A stretch of DNA of 64,000 bases, taken from Planctomycetota bacterium. GTDB taxonomy: Bacteria; Planctomycetota; Phycisphaerae; Phycisphaerales; SM1A02. Numbering within the stretch: position 1 is the first letter of the stretch; each line of letters starts with the position of its first letter. This document shows, one piece after another, positions 61,312 through 64,000 of the stretch. The DNA lies in assembly GCA_022566535.1 (NCBI GenBank), contig JADFIR010000010.1, positions 22,701 to 86,700 on the forward strand, written 5' to 3'. The notes under the pieces are model-generated. The model saw nothing but the letters and a program-made list of their open reading frames with translations. It ran no database searches and was not told the DNA's origin. The position numbers and the translations under genes were made by a program.

Positions 61312-61917
61312 CTATTCTCGCCGCGTCGAGCTCACCTGGAGGACCTTGAACTCCTTGCCGTCCGGGCCCAGCGTGAACATCTCATAGACGAGCTTGTCGT
61401 TACTTTCGAACGTGGTCACGGTGCGGAACGGCTTGTCCTTCTTGCCGTGCATCGTGTCATCGTGCTTGCCCCGCATGGTGATCGTCTTGGAGCTGGAGTC
61501 ATAGCTTCCTCGGGCGACCATGAACGATGTCGTGTGGTTGTCGATCCAAAACGAGATGTACTCGTTGCGGAAGTTGTCGTAGCCGATGACGTCCATCCCC
61601 TCGAATCGATTCCCTTCCATCTGTCCGTCGTACGTTCCCTGAAGGAACCGCCCGCCCATGATCCATTTGTACTCGGCGGAGCCGTAGGACTGCGACGGCT
61701 CGGCCCCGGGCTCCATCCAGAATTTGACCGTCTGCTCCCATCGGCCGACAAACGGCTCCAATTGTTTGTGCTGCTCGCCGGGCATGGCGAACTTCATCCA
61801 CTGAGGCATCTCCTGGCCGTACTCACTTGGGGGCTTGTCCTGTGAAACAACCCGGCTGGTGATGGCCGTGGTGAGACCGATCAGACCGATCACACACAGC
61901 GTTTCTTTGAGCTTCAT
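61312..61917 (-). CDS. DUF1579-family exported protein
   Basis: A 201-residue protein with signal peptide. Domain signatures are PGEQHKQLEPFVGRWEQTVKFWMEPG, EYKWIMGGRFLQGTYDGQMEG, GMDVIGYDNFRNEYISFWIDNH and a C-terminal beta segment (KTITMRGKHDD). DUF1579 is a lipocalin-like fold with unknown ligand. AGGAG lies upstream of the ATG at 61917. It is likely exported to the periplasm. Confidence 0.82.
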   Translation of the reverse strand: MKLKETLCVIGLIGLTTAITSRVVSQDKPPSEYGQEMPQWMKFAMPGEQHKQLEPFVGRWEQTVKFWMEPGAEPSQSYGSAEYKWIMGGRFLQGTYDGQMEGNRFEGMDVIGYDNFRNEYISFWIDNHTTSFMVARGSYDSSSKTITMRGKHDDTMHGKKDKPFRTVTTFESNDKLVYEMFTLGPDGKEFKVLQVSSTRRE

Positions 61918-62166
61918 TGTTCTTACTCCTATAGGGGGTTACAAAGACATCCGTGCCGGAAAACCGTCGGCGTCTCCTGCCGGCCGGACCAGAGGTTCAC
62001 CATAGCCTACCGCGCGGCTGGAGGTTCGTGTTCGCGAAGTTCCTCGCCTGCCCCACCAATCCGATAATAATCACCTTGGAACCACTGCCATGATGGAATC
62101 AACTGCCGTTGGCGCTGTCTCTGACTGGTGGGACCACACTGTCGTGTCCTTGAAGGAGGCCTCACC

Positions 62167-62439
62167 ATGAAAGCCAATCGGTTTTGGAAGATGCTGGCGA
62201 TCGCACTCGTCGTCGCGCTGTTTTCCATCGGCACGGCCATCCACCGTCAGGCCGACGGCCGGCCACTGCTGCCTGCGGCACATGGTCAGGTCATCGGCCC
62301 GGCGATCACGCAGGATGCGCAAGACGTCCTCATCACCGCCAGTGCCGACGGCCGATCGCTGTATATCTGGACCTTCGGGGACTGGAACCTGGAAGAGCGG
62401 CGATTGCCCGTTTTCCAAGGGGTAGTTCGATCACGGTAA
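62167..62439 (+). CDS. Small exported protein of unknown function
   Basis: A 90-residue protein. A perfect AAGGAGG stands seven bases before the ATG at 62167. It has an N-terminal membrane or signal segment (MLAIALVVALFSIGTAIH), then VIGPAITQDAQDVLITASADGRSLYIWTFGDWNLEERRLPVFQ, which may be a single beta-propeller blade-like fragment. No family is identified. Divergent from the DUF1579 gene. Confidence 0.6.
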   Translation: MKANRFWKMLAIALVVALFSIGTAIHRQADGRPLLPAAHGQVIGPAITQDAQDVLITASADGRSLYIWTFGDWNLEERRLPVFQGVVRSR

Positions 62440-62539
62440 GGTGGGCGGCGGGGATTGCTCCGAATCCGGCTGAACGGCCCCGGCGTGATCGGTCGTTGCC
62501 GAACGCGCCGCGGACCTTATGATGGCCTGCCGGTCTCAC

Positions 62540-62592
62540 CTGACTCCTGATTCCTAACCCCTTACTCCTAACCCCTGACCCCTGACCCCTGC
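62540..62592. repeat. Degenerate C-rich tandem heptamers upstream of mdh
   Basis: Repeated 6-8-base units such as CCTGACT, CCTAACCC and CTGACCC run for about 50 bases and end seven bases before the mdh start. No Shine-Dalgarno is visible in front of mdh, so the array replaces the usual ribosome-binding leader. Confidence 0.5.
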
Positions 62593-62598
62593 TCATCC

Positions 62599-63567
62599 AT
62601 GCGACGGGCGAAGATCTCGATCATCGGCGGAGGCAACGTCGGGGCCAGCTGCGCGTTGTGGGCGGCCAGCAAGGAACTCGGCGACATCATCGTCCTCGAT
62701 ATTCCGGAGGCCCAGGGGATGGTCAAGGGCAAGATGCTTGATCTGGCGGAGTGCGGACCGGTCGAACGGTTTGACGCCAATGTGCTCGGCACTGCGGACT
62801 ACGCCGACACCGCCGGCTCTGATGTGGTGATCGTCACCGCAGGCATCCCCCGCAAGCCGGGGATGAGCCGCGATGATCTCATCGCCACCAACGTCAAGAT
62901 CGTCAAGTCGGTGGCCGAACAGGTGGCCGCACATTCGCCCAACGCCGTGATGATCGTTGTCTCCAATCCGTTGGACGCGATGGTCTACACGGCGTGGAAG
63001 GCGTCAGGCTTTGCGACCAATCACATTGTCGGTCAGGCGGGTTGCCTCGATGTGGCGAGGTTCCGAACGTTTATCGCCATGGAGCTGGGTGTTTCGGTCG
63101 AAGATATCCAGGCGCTGCTGTTGGGCGGGCACGGCGACGACATGGTGCCCCTGCCGCGCTACACATCCGTGCACGGCATCCCCGTTTCACAACTGCTCAA
63201 TGCCGACAAGGTCGACGCCTGCGTCCAGCGGGCCAAGGCCGGCGGCGGGGAGATCGTCAAGCTCATGGGCACCAGCGCCTACTACGCGCCTGCGTCCGGC
63301 ACGATCATGATGGCCGAGGCGATCATCAAAGACAAGAAACGCATCCTGCCCTGCGCCGCCTATTGCGAACGCGAGTATGGGGTCGCTCCAGGAAATTCCG
63401 GGGGTGGATATTTCGTCGGCGTGCCGTGCGTCCTGGGCTCAGGCGGTGTGGAGAAGGTGATCGAAGTCGATCTCAACGCCGATGAGCGCACGCTCATGGA
63501 TGAGTCGATCAGCCACGTCAAGGATCTCGTCAAGACCGTGCGCGAGACGTTCCCCGAACTGGCATAA
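62599..63567 (+). CDS. mdh: Malate dehydrogenase
   Basis: A 322-residue LDH-like malate dehydrogenase of the TCA cycle (NAD-dependent malate to oxaloacetate). The nucleotide loop is IIGGGNVGASCALWAA. TAGIPRKPGMSRDDL holds the substrate Arg loop. VSNPLDAMVY and LGGHGDDMVPLPRY contain the catalytic Asp/His region. The length and sequence class fit the non-E. coli (MDH-LDH-like) group. There is no clear ribosome site; a C-rich repeat precedes it. Confidence 0.94.
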   Translation: MRRAKISIIGGGNVGASCALWAASKELGDIIVLDIPEAQGMVKGKMLDLAECGPVERFDANVLGTADYADTAGSDVVIVTAGIPRKPGMSRDDLIATNVKIVKSVAEQVAAHSPNAVMIVVSNPLDAMVYTAWKASGFATNHIVGQAGCLDVARFRTFIAMELGVSVEDIQALLLGGHGDDMVPLPRYTSVHGIPVSQLLNADKVDACVQRAKAGGGEIVKLMGTSAYYAPASGTIMMAEAIIKDKKRILPCAAYCEREYGVAPGNSGGGYFVGVPCVLGSGGVEKVIEVDLNADERTLMDESISHVKDLVKTVRETFPELA

Positions 63568-63633
63568 GAAGAACATCGATCGATGGGCGCCAATATCCCG
63601 CGTGCGGATTGCCGTTCGCTGTGATCTGGTCTG

Positions 63634-63897
63634 TTACGTCGCAACGACGCCCATGATCACAAGGACGAGTATCAGCAGCAGGAGCATAAGGACGAATCGG
63701 CGACCGCTTATCCGCTTCTCATCAGGCCGAAGATGGATCAAACGGCCTTCCTTTGACACGGCTGTGAACTCATGCAATGTGAATGCGTGCCCGCATTCCG
63801 GGCATCGCAGGAGACCAGCATCGATCGTCGCAGCAAGATCGTACCGGCATACCGGGCAACGTTTCGCGTAACGAGGAATGTCCGCCGGGTCGAGCAT
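63634..63897 (-). CDS. Small zinc-ribbon membrane protein
   Basis: An 87-residue protein with a zinc ribbon CPVCRYDL (Cys14, Cys17) and CPECGHAF (about Cys32 and Cys35). A linker and one C-terminal transmembrane helix (LMLLLLILVLVIMGVV) follow. Such tethered rubredoxin-like ribbons are common in Planctomycetes and have no known role. It converges with mdh. Confidence 0.65.
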   Translation of the reverse strand: MLDPADIPRYAKRCPVCRYDLAATIDAGLLRCPECGHAFTLHEFTAVSKEGRLIHLRPDEKRISGRRFVLMLLLLILVLVIMGVVAT

Positions 63898-63914
63898 GAC
63901 AAGATTGTAAGAAA

Positions 63915-63936
63915 CCCACGGACTGCAGTCCGTGGG
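63915..63936. repeat. Perfect 22-bp palindrome near the window end
   Basis: The two arms CCCACGGACTG and CAGTCCGTGGG are immediately adjacent. Flanks GAAA on the left and CTTC on the right extend the symmetry. It lies just upstream of the zinc-ribbon gene (minus strand) and resembles REP-type palindromes; it is distinct from families A and B. Confidence 0.55.
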
Positions 63937-64000
63937 CTTCTTGGGTCAATGGGCGGTCTGTAGTTCAAAAAGAGGGCTGAAAATGTAAGACAGTATCAAT

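Overview
The window is a high-GC bacterial chromosome segment with no rRNA, phage, insertion sequence or CRISPR array. Several traits point to the phylum Planctomycetota, most likely class Phycisphaerae. These are a secreted dehydrogenase ending in paired dockerin-like Asp-rich repeats that finish in LLAQWG, a sigma factor coupled to a DUF6768 membrane protein, DUF1080- and DUF1579-type proteins, and many lipoproteins and large secreted proteins of unknown function. The assignment is inferred from family content. The density is typical of a core genome: about 62 genes on both strands, many with overlapping start and stop codons.

Layout. 1-6500 (mostly minus): PilM fragment, futalosine hydrolase, a collapsed DUF1080 lipoprotein, HisS, a zinc alcohol dehydrogenase, an acyl-CoA mutase whose specificity residues are of the isobutyryl-CoA type, and a lipoprotein. 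6.7-13.5 kb: IspF, a LolA-like protein, cysteine dioxygenase, a 914-residue TPR/gluzincin protein, an SDR, and the sigma/DUF6768 pair. 13.6-21.3 kb: acyl-CoA carboxylase beta chain, PilT, an intergenic block with a terminator and a tiny ORF, FtsK, and a dehydratase-ACP-dehydratase cluster. 21.6-32.6 kb: CoaD, a degenerate MBL-fold protein, a large secreted protein, SucD, PurM, a PUR/DUF3276-like protein, a CBS protein, ArfB, a beta-barrel candidate, a phosphoesterase, a homocysteine methyltransferase and RdgB. 32.6-43.5 kb: two tandem M14 carboxypeptidase-like genes (one apparently catalytically dead), QueF, a TPR lipoprotein, endonuclease IV, a GT4 glycosyltransferase, and an ankyrin protein with a lipoprotein partner. 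43.7-51.1 kb: transketolase, DnaN, a redoxin, a DsbD alpha-like protein opposite a Cys-less rhodanese lipoprotein, and a PQQ-type sugar dehydrogenase. 51.3-60 kb: a complete heavy-metal (Cu/Ag-type) efflux operon. 60-64 kb: tRNA-Ile(GAT), DUF1801, a membrane protein, DUF1579, malate dehydrogenase and a zinc-ribbon membrane protein.

The strongest functional unit is the metal efflux operon at 51280-59982: a Cys-rich secreted protein, a periplasmic protein with a metal-binding ribbon and three TRASH/YHS-type modules, a TolC-type outer-membrane factor, a CusB-type adaptor with N-terminal metal ribbon and C-terminal DUF3347-like domain, and a 1226-residue CusA-type pump. The pump carries a Cys/His-containing periplasmic insertion and an additional hydrophobic pair. 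The mutase, the carboxylase beta chain, SucD and Mdh together suggest branched-chain or short-chain acyl-CoA metabolism feeding the TCA cycle, although they are not in one operon.

The intergenic regions carry at least two families of dispersed palindromic elements. The larger family has seven recognisable copies at five loci, two of which hold inverted pairs, in the style of REP/BIME elements.
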